A program made the translations under genes and the position numbers. Under the pieces are notes generated by a model that had not been told where the DNA came from, ran no database searches, and saw only the letters and a list, made by a program, of their open reading frames with translations. From the NCBI GenBank assembly GCA_038373865.1, contig JAXGGA010005538.1:1-64000 (forward strand): DNA of 64,000 nucleotides, read 5' to 3'. This document shows positions 23,041 to 32,929 of the stretch, one piece after another (the first letter of the stretch is position 1; every line of letters starts with the position of its first letter). This DNA comes from Uloborus plumipes (lineage: Eukaryota; Arthropoda; Arachnida; Araneae; Uloboridae).

Positions 23041-23430
23041 AGCACGGTTTTCGATGAGCTACTCTTCATCGGAAAGTGATATCCTTCCGAACAACTTTCC
23101 CGATGAAAATAAGCCGAGCTATATTCCATTGGAAAACAATATCCTTTTCGATCAAGTTTCTCGATGAAAATTAGCCGAGCTATATTTCATTGGAAAACTA
23201 TATCCTTCCGATCAAATTTCCCGATTAATATATGTCGAGCTATATTCCATCGGGAAACAATATCAGTTCGATCAAATTTCTCGATGAAAATTAGCCGAGC
23301 TATGTTTCATCGAAAAACTATATACTTTCGATCAAATTTCCAGATGAAAATATGCCAAGCTACAGATTTCATCTAAAAGAGGTCGTAATGATCAAATTTC
23401 CCGATGAAAATTTTCCCAATCTCAAATTTT
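23041..23430. repeat. 60-bp minisatellite, about 6.5 copies
   Basis: The unit is exactly 60 bp, built on GATCAAATTTCCCGATGAAA, then a GCCGAGCTATATTCCATCGG-like part, then a GAAAACAATATCCTTCCG-like part. Copies start at about 23041, 23101, 23161, 23221, 23281, 23341 and (partial) 23401, with 75-90% identity between neighbours. Because 60 is divisible by three, one frame (23164-23376) stays open and reads as a 20-residue repeat containing KISRAIFHRKTISFRSNF. That is a by-product of the unit length unless expression is shown. Confidence 0.92.
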
Positions 23431-23463
23431 TATTAAATATGCAGTGTTGATCTAATTAATCGT

Positions 23464-23696
23464 CGACTTGGTGGCGTGGTGGTAGGTCGTCGGCCGATAG
23501 CCCGGGTTCGATCCTGGAGTTGGCCAGTCGGCGGATTTTCGAGAGGTGCCTCCATCTGGGCGTCAAAATTCTCGTGGTAATGGCATTCCGCCGATTCTGG
23601 TGCTACGTGAAAGAATGGATGCTTAATTGGGGGATCGCACTAGGTCTGCAAAAGGTTGTGCTTCTACTGCAGCCCCATTTGAAAGAAAAGAAAAGA
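23464..23696 (+). mobile_element. tRNA-derived SINE, plus strand
   Basis: A-box TGGCGTGGTGG at 23472-23482 and B-box GGTTCGATCCT at 23505-23515 form a polymerase III internal promoter inside a tRNA-like head. The body carries the same 3' domain as the SINE at 5160-5520 (TCAAAATTCTCGTG, ATTCCGCC, GCACTAGGTCTGCAAA, CCCATTTGAAA) and ends in a GAAAAGAAAAGAAAAT A-rich tail. Both boxes are near consensus, so this copy is younger than the one at 5.2 kb. It lies between two ATCG-rich minisatellite blocks; the flanks (TGATCTAATTAATCG and TGATCCAAAATTCATCG) are similar but may simply reflect the repeats. Confidence 0.85.
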
Positions 23697-23700
23697 AAAT

Positions 23701-24130
23701 GATCCAAAATTCATCGCCACGGAACTACACTGCTCGTATATTGATCCAACTCTCATCGTATTTTGATCCAAAATTTATCGCCACGGAGCTACACTGCTCG
23801 TATATTGTTCCAACTCTCATCGTATTTTCATCAAAAATTGATCCTTAATTTATCGCCATGGAACAGCACTGCTCGGGTATTGATCTAAATCACATCGTAT
23901 TTTCATCCAAAATTGATCCTAAATTCATCGGCACGGGACTGCACTGCTCGTAAATTGCTCCAATCTCATCGTATTTCGAGCAAAATTCATCGAATTTTGC
24001 TTCTCGGATTCTGTTTGGCCGATGAGACATATTGGAGCAATTCCTGATGAGAACTCCTCGGAATCCGATCATCGGGCGATGAGAATTTCACCGGGTTTCG
24101 ATGAACGGCCGATGAGATTGTGCTGCTAGG
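23701..24130. repeat. 65-75-bp tandem repeats with CATCGTATTT motif
   Basis: Four units of about 65-75 bp begin GATCCAAAATTCATCGCCAC and contain ACTGCTCGTATATTG and CTCATCGTATTTT. They start near 23701, 23766, 23840 and 23915 and decay into CGATGAG-rich sequence up to about 24130. The end (GTGCTGCTAGGGATG) resembles the CTAGCAGCAC ends of dispersed elements. Together with the 60-bp array at 23.04 kb this looks like one repeat-built element split by the SINE. Confidence 0.8.
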
Positions 24131-25860
24131 GATGTTAAGAAATTTGCATGTTGTAAAATATACAATATTTATAAGCGAGACAGATGAGATAAAGTTAAAA
24201 TCCTAGGTTTTTAGCTTCAAAGTTACTCTCGAAGAAATTAGTAGGAACAAGTCGGAACGGACAACAAAAACGGAATAGTCTGAGGCAACAGTGCGTATAT
24301 TGAAATCGTGCTGCTCTTTTTTGTTTTTTAAAGATGTAGCCGTATTTTTTGGACACTTTGCACGTCGTATGTAGTTTAATTATTTCGCTAATAGTCTTAT
24401 ACATTAATAATCTGACCATCATAAGTATTCATCTTTTTTTAACTCTAAACACACACGATTAATAACACAAAATAAACTTTAGCGACTTCTAGAACTATTC
24501 AACTGCCTAAAAATATGATAGTCTTCTTTGCTCACTTTAAACAACAACTTTCAAAGTTAATTTTGAAAATCCATATTTGAGTCGGATATTTTTAGAAGAT
24601 AAGTTATCGTGTGCTTCTTGTAAGATGTTAAAATGAAATTGTGTTGCATATTAGTAGCTATTTCAACTAAACTTCACAAACTTCATACATATATCCAATA
24701 CCTCCCTGAAGAATATATTAACTTAAATGAAAATGTTGGGCTTTATTATCTTTGACTTAATTAATTGTGTACTCCTTTATTTATGCGTAGTTCAGCAACA
24801 TATGAGAATTCAAAAGCTTTTGATATCCCTGTTAGTCTAATGAGAAGTTCAAGTCAAATAAATTTTAATACAGCTTCATTCTTAAAATCTAGCATAGGAT
24901 TGAAGCTTACTTGATTGTTAAGAATGTACTAGTGACTTTAACATTTTTATATCTTAAAAGTTATGTTTTTTTTCATCTACATTTCTATTTGAGTCACACT
25001 TCTACTTCAATACTATAGTGAAAACTATGAAAAAGTATGTTGTTAAAAATTACACGTGAAATTTATTTTATAACTAAGAATGAGGGTTAACTGTATGAAT
25101 TTTTCTGATATTATTTACTACTTGTATTGAACTTAAGTGGTGCAAAAATTAAAATATGTTTCTAGGATTTTTTAAAAAAAAATTTAAATATGTAATTATT
25201 GATATTTAGCCCAAAAAATACACGATGATAATATTTTGAACTATTTGAACAACATATTTGTATTAAAAAAAACATATAATATTAATTTATCCGAGATCCT
25301 ACGCGATTTTTAGCGGGATTAAGTATTTAACCGCGTTAATGCGTCTCAATTCATGGGTGCTGTTCATTGACAAAATATGTAATAAATAAAGGACAATAAA
25401 AAGAAAACATTTCTGTTTTTTCTGACGGAAAGAAAAAACAATTTGTAGAGCGTGGGTCTATCTTTCGTCATTAGCAAGTTAAGCTTTAAAATGAGGAATA
25501 AATCATAGAATTTGATTTCAAAAAATAAGGACCATCTCTCATAGTGACCGAAGAACAAGCTAGTGATATTATATATGTGTGATATTTTATAAATAAAAAT
25601 AATTAACTGATTACTAACATGATAATCTGTACGTACATAGTAGGGAGAGAATCCTGACTAATTATTTAATGATTAATGAGTTTCAGCTGTAGATTATATA
25701 AACGACAAATTCATGCACAATTTACAGCGAGGACCTAATCGAAATTCCGGAAATTGATGAATATTTCAAAGCATGACCATGTCGTGTGTGAAAGGTATGA
25801 TGCCTAAACAGTAATGAATCAATCACATCATGGTGAATGGACAGTTGTACTGGTGTGTTG
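24131..25860. other. AT-rich sequence without recognised features
   Basis: No gene or element was recognised apart from the inverted partner of the 18.2-kb motif at 25305-25320. Confidence 0.35.
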
Positions 25861-25867
25861 ACATTTG

Positions 25868-25900
25868 TATAAAAACGTGCGTTTATCTCTAATTTTCAGT
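25868..25900 (+). promoter_or_regulatory. Candidate core promoter: TATA box plus arthropod initiator
   Basis: TATAAAAA at 25868-25875 is followed by TCAGT at 25896-25900. If transcription starts at the A of TCAGT (25898), the TATA box begins at -30, the standard spacing in arthropods, whose initiator consensus is TCAGT. Nothing downstream is recognised except a 33-codon frame at 26066. In AT-rich DNA such a pair can arise by chance, so this is a candidate only. Confidence 0.3.
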
Positions 25901-26065
25901 GTAATCACTTAAGTGTGCTTTTTAACCGATAAAATAGGTTAAATACACAATTAGTGAATATCTTTCTGTCTTAACAGAATAGTCCACTTTGTCTCGTAAT
26001 TTTTAAATCATAAAGAGAAGAGAAGTGTATAATAGAATAATTCGGAATAATTAAAAACGGTTTCA

Positions 26066-26167
26066 ATGTCATGCAATACTGCTGTTTTCGTTCATCACTC
26101 GTCTACACTGCAAAGTTCGTTTTGTGATTGTTCAAAAGTTCTCTGGGGCAATTTTTCGTCTTACTAG
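26066..26167 (+). CDS. Candidate small ORF, 33 residues, unrecognised
   Basis: The first ATG after the candidate start site at 25898 opens a 33-residue frame, MSCNTAVFVHHSSTLQSSFC followed by a short Cys/Trp-containing tail, ending at TAG 26165-26167. It has no recognisable family, no signal peptide and no neighbouring gene. It is listed only because of its position behind a well-spaced TATA/initiator pair; most such frames are not translated. Confidence 0.12.
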   Translation: MSCNTAVFVHHSSTLQSSFCDCSKVLWGNFSSY

Positions 26168-26343
26168 CACAATTATGACTGAGATTTCTGTATTAAGTAT
26201 ATTGTGCACTACACGACTTTTTGTATCTTATCGTGTGATTATTTACACTGCTCGACATTGAAAATGCAACACCAAGAAGGAGTGGTCAGAAATTGATGAA
26301 ATTTAGTAAGAAGACAGAGACAGCATGGAACAATAAGTGATAT

Positions 26344-27583
26344 TTATTTCAAAATAAATAAGCAAAATTTAGAGCGAGGACGGCGTCGTTCAACCATTTG
26401 CCACAGTTCGTCCTCTGAACGAGGCAGTGACAGGTTCTGCAAACGGCGTCCAATCACGTCCCACACATGTTCGATTGGTGAAAAGTCAGGAGAGTATGGT
26501 GGCCAGGAAAGCATCTGTACACCTCGTAGAGAATGTTGGCTGATTCGAGCACTGTGAGGCCGGGCGTTATCCTGTTGAAAAATTGCATTTGGCAGACCCT
26601 GAAGGTAGGGGATTGCCACCGGCCGCAGTACATTATCTACATATCGTTGGGCCGTCATAGTACCCCGAATACGAACTAGAGGTGATACGGAATTGTATGC
26701 AATAGCGCCCCAAACCATTATGCCACGTTGTCGCGCTGTGGTTCGTTCCACAGTTACTTTCATTTCACACCTCCAGGGTCCCCCGTACCTACCACAGCTT
26801 CGTGGTTTAACCGGGATAGGGCCCTGAAGGGCGCTCTGTTCTTAATTTTGAACCAGAACCTAGGGTCGAGCAAACCCTAGGCCCAGCACCCCCAGAGGTA
26901 TCGTTTCACTTGGAGGACTTTGTGACCACGACATTTTTAACGCCTCCCAGCCACCATTAATCAAGGCGGTGGATCTTTGATCGGCTGGGATCGAACCCGG
27001 GTCCCTCCGGACACGGTTCCACAGTTACTGCCGGATTCGATCTTTCTCCACGTCGACGCCACACACGTATGCGATGACTATCGCTGGACAAACAGAAGCG
27101 GGATTCATCTGAGAACACTACGGTTTGCCATTCTTCCATCCACGTCGCTCTGGTCCGACACCATTCCAAACGTTGGAGTCTATGCTGTGAGGTCAATGGC
27201 AGTCTTCTTAGCGGGCACCGTGATTGCAGGCCACGTGCAACCGGTCGACGGGAAATGGTTCTGGTCGACACAGGAACATCCAGGGTACCTTGCACGTGCT
27301 GCAGAATCGACGTACAAGTGACTTGCGGGTCCGCCACAGTTTGTCGGTGAATCCGTCGATCCATGCGGCCTGACGTCACTCTGGCTGCACCTGCACCCCT
27401 CAATGTGGCTACATTTCCTCTTTCCAACCATCTCTGACACAGCCGATGCACAGTGCTTGCATCCATGTGGGTATCAGCTGCAATTTGACGTATGGACCAA
27501 CCTCCCCTTTTTAGTCCGATCACCATACCCCTTGTAAAGTCGTCTATATGCTGGAAGTGTCTTCGTTGAGGACGGCGTGGCAT
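26344..27583 (-). pseudogene. Tc1-like transposase interrupted by a SINE
   Basis: The enzyme would cut and paste the element using a DDE catalytic triad. The start ATG is at 27581-27583 (MPRRPQRRHFQHIDDFTRGM). Residues about 15-55 form the first helix-turn-helix (DFTRGMVIGLKRGGWSIRQI). The first catalytic aspartate is in FSDESRF near residue 159. The frame is cut at 27016-27029 by the SINE and resumes at 26758. The second part holds MVWGA, then QQDNARPH (second aspartate) and SPIEHVWD (glutamate). Insertion plus duplicated target is 271 bp; removing it leaves 969 bp, an exact multiple of three, so the frame was open before the insertion. All three catalytic residues are present. The C-terminus (RRRPRSKFCLFILK) looks about 20 residues shorter than usual, so a small deletion may already have harmed it. 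I count 32 residues between the second aspartate and the glutamate. Confidence 0.93.
26759..27015 (-). mobile_element. 5'-truncated tRNA-SINE inserted in Tc1 transposase
   Basis: The 257-bp insert is flanked by a perfect 14-bp direct repeat (GTTCCACAGTTACT at 26745-26758 and 27016-27029), the signature of target-primed retroposition. On the minus strand the 5' side carries a B-box, GGTTCGATCCC (26987-26997), but no A-box, so the head is truncated about 27 bases upstream of the B-box. The body contains GTCACAAAGTCCTCCAAGTG, GGGGGTGCTGGGCC and TTCTGGTTCAAAATTA. It does not share the 3' domain of the SINEs at 5.2 and 23.5 kb, so it is a second family. The 3' end has no long poly-A. Confidence 0.9.
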
Positions 27584-27949
27584 TTCCTCCTATCACACGT
27601 ATCCTTCGAGACAAAAACCAAATTTCTCCGATAATTAGTCTGGCAGAAAAACCAACATGAACATAGCCCACTTTTCAACTTCATTCTCTTATATATTACT
27701 TCACGTGCGTCGGAGAGCTGCGCATTTCATATCATTTGCATAACTCAGTGACGTGCGTCTACGGTAAAATTTGCATGAATTTCTGACCACTCCTTCTTGG
27801 TGTTGCATTTTCAATGTCGAGCAGTGTATTAGCAGACGGTCTTTGTCCATTATCTTAGAAAGTCCATTTTCTAGGATGGCGTGCCGGTAGCTATGGACTG
27901 ATTGTCAATTTTTAACACTTAACGCAACTCTATTCCTTTAAGGGTCCTA

Positions 27950-28140
27950 ATGTAGTTTTATCAGATACTTGAAGTATACATATTTTATCCAACCCATGTA
28001 ACACCACTTTCAAAAAATGAGTCAAAGTCAAATAAAAGCAGGAAATCTGGATCTTCTACTAAAATCCAGCCCCTGTATACAAAGATAAAAGGATCAACTG
28101 TAAGAAAAGAACAAAAGAAAGTACAGGATGTTTCAAAGTA
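27950..28140 (+). other. Lys/Ser-rich open stretch, unrecognised
   Basis: One plus-strand frame is open for about 57 codons and reads PTHVTPLSKNESKSNKSRKS followed by a basic tail, ending at a TAG near 28130. A 104-codon frame lies on the opposite strand (27985-28299). The plus-strand residues look more protein-like than the surroundings, but no family was recognised and no splice signal decides the matter. It could be a decayed transposon segment. Confidence 0.15.
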
Positions 28141-28299
28141 GCGAGAGGAAAGCACATTTGAAGTTATCCAGTATTTTAAGCCATCTATTCCATGTTCCCC
28201 AACTATTTCATCCCTACCTTTACTTGTAACATTCTTTAAAACGTGTTTTAAGCAACAAACAACGCATTTCCCCCATTTTTTATTTTTTACAAGTAGCAA

Positions 28300-28755
28300 A
28301 TCATTGCTGTTAGCTATAGTATTTGATCATGAGGATTTCAAGCTTTTTTTTTTATTCAGTAATTTCTTTAAAGAAATTTAAATTGTATGTTATAATACCT
28401 TACTCGCTTAAATACACTCCCAGCGCAGATGTTATCTGTAAATAAGTTTAAACAGATCTAACTTCTACTTAACACTATTGAAACCAAAATATAAAGCATG
28501 CAAGTAATGAATCTCAGGATTGTGAACCAGAAAACTATGCTGCTCCTAAATAACAGTTCAATAATCTTATTTAGCACTGGAAGCACAATTTTTGCGATTC
28601 AAAATTACTTAGGTATTGCCTATTTTCAATACTCTTGTAAATCTACTTAAAAAAAAACTAATGACACAAATATGCCTGCTTACATTGTACAGTGTTACAG
28701 AAACATATTTTTGCAAAAAAATGACAATCGTAATTATTCCTTTAATTTACAGAAT
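28300..28755. other. AT-rich sequence without recognised features
   Basis: No coding frame, TIR or repeat unit was recognised. Confidence 0.3.
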
Positions 28756-28758
28756 ATA

Positions 28759-29714
28759 GGGCAGATTGGGGTTAAAGAAGACATTTTGGGAAAGATGCCT
28801 TATCACATGCTTCCCCCTCAACTTGAGTAAAAAAGGTAAAATAAAGAAACCTGCAGGTTGAAATCATGCAAACATTCTTTGTTGATTAATTACAGGTTTG
28901 AGGATTTCTTTTTAAGGGTTTTGTTATTTCTATCACTCTGCTGAGTACTCGAAATTGTATCACAATATACTTCACTTAGTCATATTAGCCGTAGTTTTAA
29001 TGGTGAAAAATAACTCGGTAGAAAATACGATGCATGAGCTTTCTGTGAGGTACGTTATTGAGCCTGCGCGCTTTGATGCGCTGTGCTAAATGAACTAGCA
29101 TCTTGTCCAATGCTTTAGGGAACGACAGCAAATATGCATTTGGGGTAAGATGCCGTAGTTTTCCGACATCTTCTAGAGAAGGAAATGATCCTGCACATAC
29201 TCCTACTGATATTCTAAGAGAAAATGAAGCTGAACAATAGAAGAGTTGACATTCTCAGATAAAAGTAATGTAAGACATGAGAAACAAGCAATCAAAAGAA
29301 AATAAATCAAAGGCCAACAGAAAATGAAAATCAGTAAAATGTAAAAATCTGACAATATGTATTATCTACGTGTTATGTTCGTGAATGCATTTCATTTTAA
29401 TCTATTGAAATTGATTTACTAGAGCTTTGCAATCATTTTCTGTACAGTGTCCTACCCACTGTATAGAAATTCAAGATCATGTAACCCCAAAGTTCATGTA
29501 ACCCCAATATTGGTGTAAGATGCTGGAATGCATGTGTTTTCAAATTATTAATTTTCAGAGATCAAAAATTGTTTTTCAAAGCGAAACTTATTTCTTTTCC
29601 CAATCTCAAAAGTCCATATTTTTTCCATAATTTGATGATTAACACTAAAACCAATATGTAATTTTATTTAAAATAAAGTTTAAAACAATAGCGTGATCCT
29701 CTAATTTACCCCCT
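28759..29714. mobile_element. TIR element of GGGGTAAGATGCC family, copy 1
   Basis: The left end GGGCAGATTGGGGTTAAAG and the right end (reverse complement GGGGGTAAATTAGAGG) are imperfect inverted repeats next to TA. Motifs GGGGTAAGATGCCGTAGTTTT and CATGTAACCCCAA recur inside. The right half shares clear same-orientation similarity with 53310-53790 (TTATTAATTTTCAGAGATC..., CTAAAACCA, AATAAAGT). No transposase was seen. Likely a non-autonomous Tc1/mariner- or pogo-type element. Confidence 0.55.
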
Positions 29715-30470
29715 TACAACATAATTCAATAAACCGCGTCAGCTCTTAGAAAAGTAAAAACATAAAAAATGACTTTTTATTGTAGCATATTTAAGGACAG
29801 CTATTAAGGTAGTCTAAAGAGCACATTTAATTACATTCTTACTTTACGGTGAGCGGAAGTACAATTTCATAACGTAAAATTGGATATATTTTCTTACAGA
29901 TTATGATATTTACGAAGCTATTTCTATCAAATACCTTTAAAACTTTCGATTTAACGATATGAAGCGAAAGGAAACATTTAGATGAAACTATCTTCTCCAA
30001 TATCTTTAGTACAAACTACTTCAAATTTGTTTCAGTAGAATTTCGCTCTGAACAATTTTACAATGTTTACCTCGTCTAAACCCTGCGGATGAATTTAGTT
30101 CATACATTAGTGATAGTACTCCTTAAAGAGGATAAATTATTCAACGCCAAAATCTTTGACATAAAGAGAAGTAAACAACAAAGTCCTTACAGAGATTAAA
30201 CACCTCGTTTCTCGAGGCTGCTGAAGATATTGATGCAAAAGGATCCTTAGCACACCGAATATTATATAACTTGATGTTCTAGTTTTAAAGGTTTAAGTAT
30301 GTATATAGGAACGCGCATGCAAACTAAATATAAATATGAGTAAATGAAAACGGTTTGAGTTAAATTCAAAATAAATGATGAAGTAGACACTCTAAACAAG
30401 CATTTAAAAATAATTACGTCCGTGAGAATATGGCTATGTACAACTAAAAGTCTCCTTAGTTATTACCTTA
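29715..30470. other. AT-rich sequence without recognised features
   Basis: No coding frame or repeat unit recognised. Confidence 0.3.
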
Positions 30471-30473
30471 ATA

Positions 30474-30864
30474 GTCTAAGAGCCAGTGGCCGTACATTAT
30501 AGGGTCTACCCATAAACCAATTTTTGTTTAATTCCGCCAGTTACTTCCTGAGATATAGCAATCACCCATTTTTTTATGTTTTTTTCATAGTCGTCTGCCA
30601 CCACTTTGGAACTCGCCTGGACGTCTGCCATTGTGATTTTTCAATCGTACTAATCGACCACTTGAATATATCAAAAATCAGTGTTTCTAAAATGATTTAC
30701 ATTTTCATCCTATTTTGGCACCTTTCGCGCCCTGTTACCCCTATAGGAACCCGCTTTCAGCTTAACAAGAGTCCATTCCGTGAACGGCAGGTATAAGACA
30801 TTGTCTGGTGAAAAAATGAAGCTTGCTAAAATAACGCAAGTCTGCCGGCCACTGGCTCTTGGAC
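30474..30864. mobile_element. 391-bp MITE, TA-flanked
   Basis: Ends are inverted repeats GTCTAAGAGCCAGTGGCCG and CGGCCACTGGCTCTTGGAC (one mismatch), flanked by TA at 30472-30473 and 30865-30866. The body is non-coding. A 90-codon frame across it has no domain. Size, TIR and TA target fit a mariner-type MITE. Confidence 0.8.
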
Positions 30865-30905
30865 TATAAGTTATGTAGTCAGTTACCTTTATTATCGCGT
30901 CTTCC

Positions 30906-30968
30906 CTGGCTCTCTGGTAAAAACTTTGCTTCATGTGTCGGAGGTCATGGGTTTGATTTCCGCCAAAG
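30906..30968 (+). repeat. tRNA-like sequence (SINE head or tRNA pseudogene)
   Basis: CTGGCTCTCTGGTAAAA resembles the D-arm/A-box of a tRNA, CTTCAT sits at the anticodon region, and GGTCATGGGTTTGATTTCC resembles the T-arm/B-box. Acceptor-stem pairing is not convincing, so this is a tRNA-derived SINE head or a decayed tRNA rather than a functional tRNA gene. The MITE at 31001 follows after about 30 bases and may have inserted into the SINE body. Confidence 0.5.
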
Positions 30969-31000
30969 CTATGATTATTAGATCATCTTCTTGTGCAGTA

Positions 31001-31147
31001 AGGGCCCTGCTCCACATCAGCGGAAAACGCGCGCGTAAAGCAAAAACGTAAAATGGATTAAATGGTTGTTCCTATGGAAAGTACCCGGATTTTCGGTTTC
31101 TGCCTTCGGTTTCGGTCGCGTTTTACGCTGATGTGGAGCAGGGCCTA
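31001..31147. mobile_element. 147-bp palindromic MITE
   Basis: GGGCCCTGCTCCACATCAGC on the left is matched by GCTGATGTGGAGCAGGGCC on the right, and similarity continues inward (AAAACGCG). The element could fold into a long hairpin. The flanks read AGTAAG and TATAAG, so the target duplication is ambiguous. Confidence 0.85.
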
Positions 31148-31287
31148 TAAGTAAACAATTTCTTCCGCTGTCTCGTATGTAAGTGAATAAAACGCCTGAT
31201 CTCGTGTGGCAATGGTAAACGAGCTTGTCGTAAATTAATTCTATGGACACGTTTACATCAACAGCTTTTTTCATACATATCCTTATA

Positions 31288-31461
31288 CAGTCAACGTTCG
31301 ATATAACGACCATCTCTGTCCCCCAGAAAAAGGTCTTTGTAACGAGTGGTAGCTGTAAGAGGTAGAAAATAGAGTATATTGGGATGAAGTTAGGTTTTTC
31401 CCACCAGTCGTTGTATTGGATAGTCTTTATAACGAGTGGTCGTTATAACGAGCGTCGACTG
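31288..31461. mobile_element. 174-bp mariner-type MITE
   Basis: CAGTCAACGTTCGATATAAC then GACCA on the left pairs with the reverse complement CAGTCGACGCTCGTTATAAC then GACCA. TA flanks at 31286-31287 and 31462-31463. ATAACGAGTGGT motifs repeat inside. CAGTCGAC...TATAACGA ends are typical of mariner-derived MITEs in arthropods. Confidence 0.85.
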
Positions 31462-31464
31462 TAT

Positions 31465-32929
31465 TAAATATTATAACACTAGTTTACCCGTTTAAAAAAA
31501 ATTCTAACACCTACACTTATCTTTTCATTAAAAACACTAGGAAGAGCATTTTTTTTTTGGGGGGGGGATCAGTTTTCAGAGCATTTGTTGAGTCAGTCGA
31601 TATTTTTTGGACACTTTTTGAAGCTTATTTACGAAAATTTGTGGACACTTGTCATGGCCCTTTTTTTCAAACAGTTAGAATCACAAGTTTTGAGACTATA
31701 ATAAAAACATTTATAAACAATTAACGTTGGCAAAATCCACTGATTTTTATAGAAAATTTTGTTTTTAATCTGCAGTAATCTCCTGTAACAGTTCTCGGTC
31801 CCCAGCAAATGGACGATTTTCAATCAGAGATGCAATCTTTCATAAAGGAATTTCCGACGCTTGTTGATAATGATTCAATTTTAGACAATTTCTTGTAGTA
31901 TCATACTGCAGGAATATAATAACAGGGGTAAAGAAAGCAGTTAAAATTATTTTGCACAAAAAAAACGCAAGAATTTCACAAGGTACACAAATATGTTTCT
32001 AATCTGCTTTCCAATGTGTCCCTGAGTTTAAATTTAACAAATAACGTAAGCGAAACGCATTTGGAACTATTTCGAAACTAAATCCAAACGCATTTAAATA
32101 CATTTTCTTTATTTCGGAGCATAATCGGAGCTCATTTTAGCACATATTTAGACACATAATTATAAACACTTTTTTGGATTTAAAGCAATTCAACATATTT
32201 TTAATGTGTGCTGGGAATTTGTAGTGTTTTATTACATTTACTAGTATATTGTAAACGACTATCGCTTTATTTCAAAATTAGCATACTTGAGTAAATATCA
32301 AACTGAGCATACTAGAGTAAATATCACTTAGGATCAAAAATATATTGAAAAGCGTCGTTCTTTAAACTACTGTGAAAGTTTCTGCTAGAGTTATTTATCT
32401 AATTCCTCCATTTGTTCATATAGTCACGTCTCATAAAACAATATGTTCCCAATCGTAAACATGACTGAAATATTAAATGTAAGAAATTTGAATTTGAACA
32501 GAACGATTTACATTTTTTCGTAATAAAAATTGGTATCAAATTTTAAGTAGAATAGTTTTACTATGTATTCAATCTGAACTAAACTTATCGAACTGGGAAT
32601 GGGAATTATTTAATTTTTAATCTTATTTTAGTTATCTTTATAAATAGCCTTAGTTTTAAATTTAGCTTCGTGTACGTACGACATTTTATTAGAAACACAA
32701 GTCGCCAATAAAGCAAATGAGGATTGTTTTTTTTTTAGCCAAATGGCCATATTTGAATCACCCTTTTTTAAATATTATTATTAATTCACAGAACGACGGC
32801 GTTTGTGTGTGTATTATCACAACTAGCATTAAAAGATAAATTCTGAAAAGAAGTACTACAGTTGTTTATCGACGAACTTTTCGTTGTACAGTATAACGTG
32901 CCTGTGCTTTTATGATGGGTGTGGTGAAG
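31465..32929. other. AT-rich sequence without recognised features
   Basis: A T/G homopolymer junction lies at about 31551-31567. No gene or element was recognised. Confidence 0.3.

Larger units (their letters stand above)
26246..27826 (-). mobile_element. Tc1-like DNA transposon, young, with SINE inside
   Basis: The outer 49 bp at each end (from CACTGCTCGACATTG through GTGGTCAGAAATT) are perfect inverted repeats, and TA duplications flank at 26244-26245 and 27827-27828. The element is 1581 bp, of which 271 bp are a later SINE insertion and its duplicated target. The transposase is on the minus strand and otherwise in one frame. Perfect TIRs and a mostly intact frame mean this copy is much younger than the Tc1-like element at 3.6 kb. 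Confidence 0.95.
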
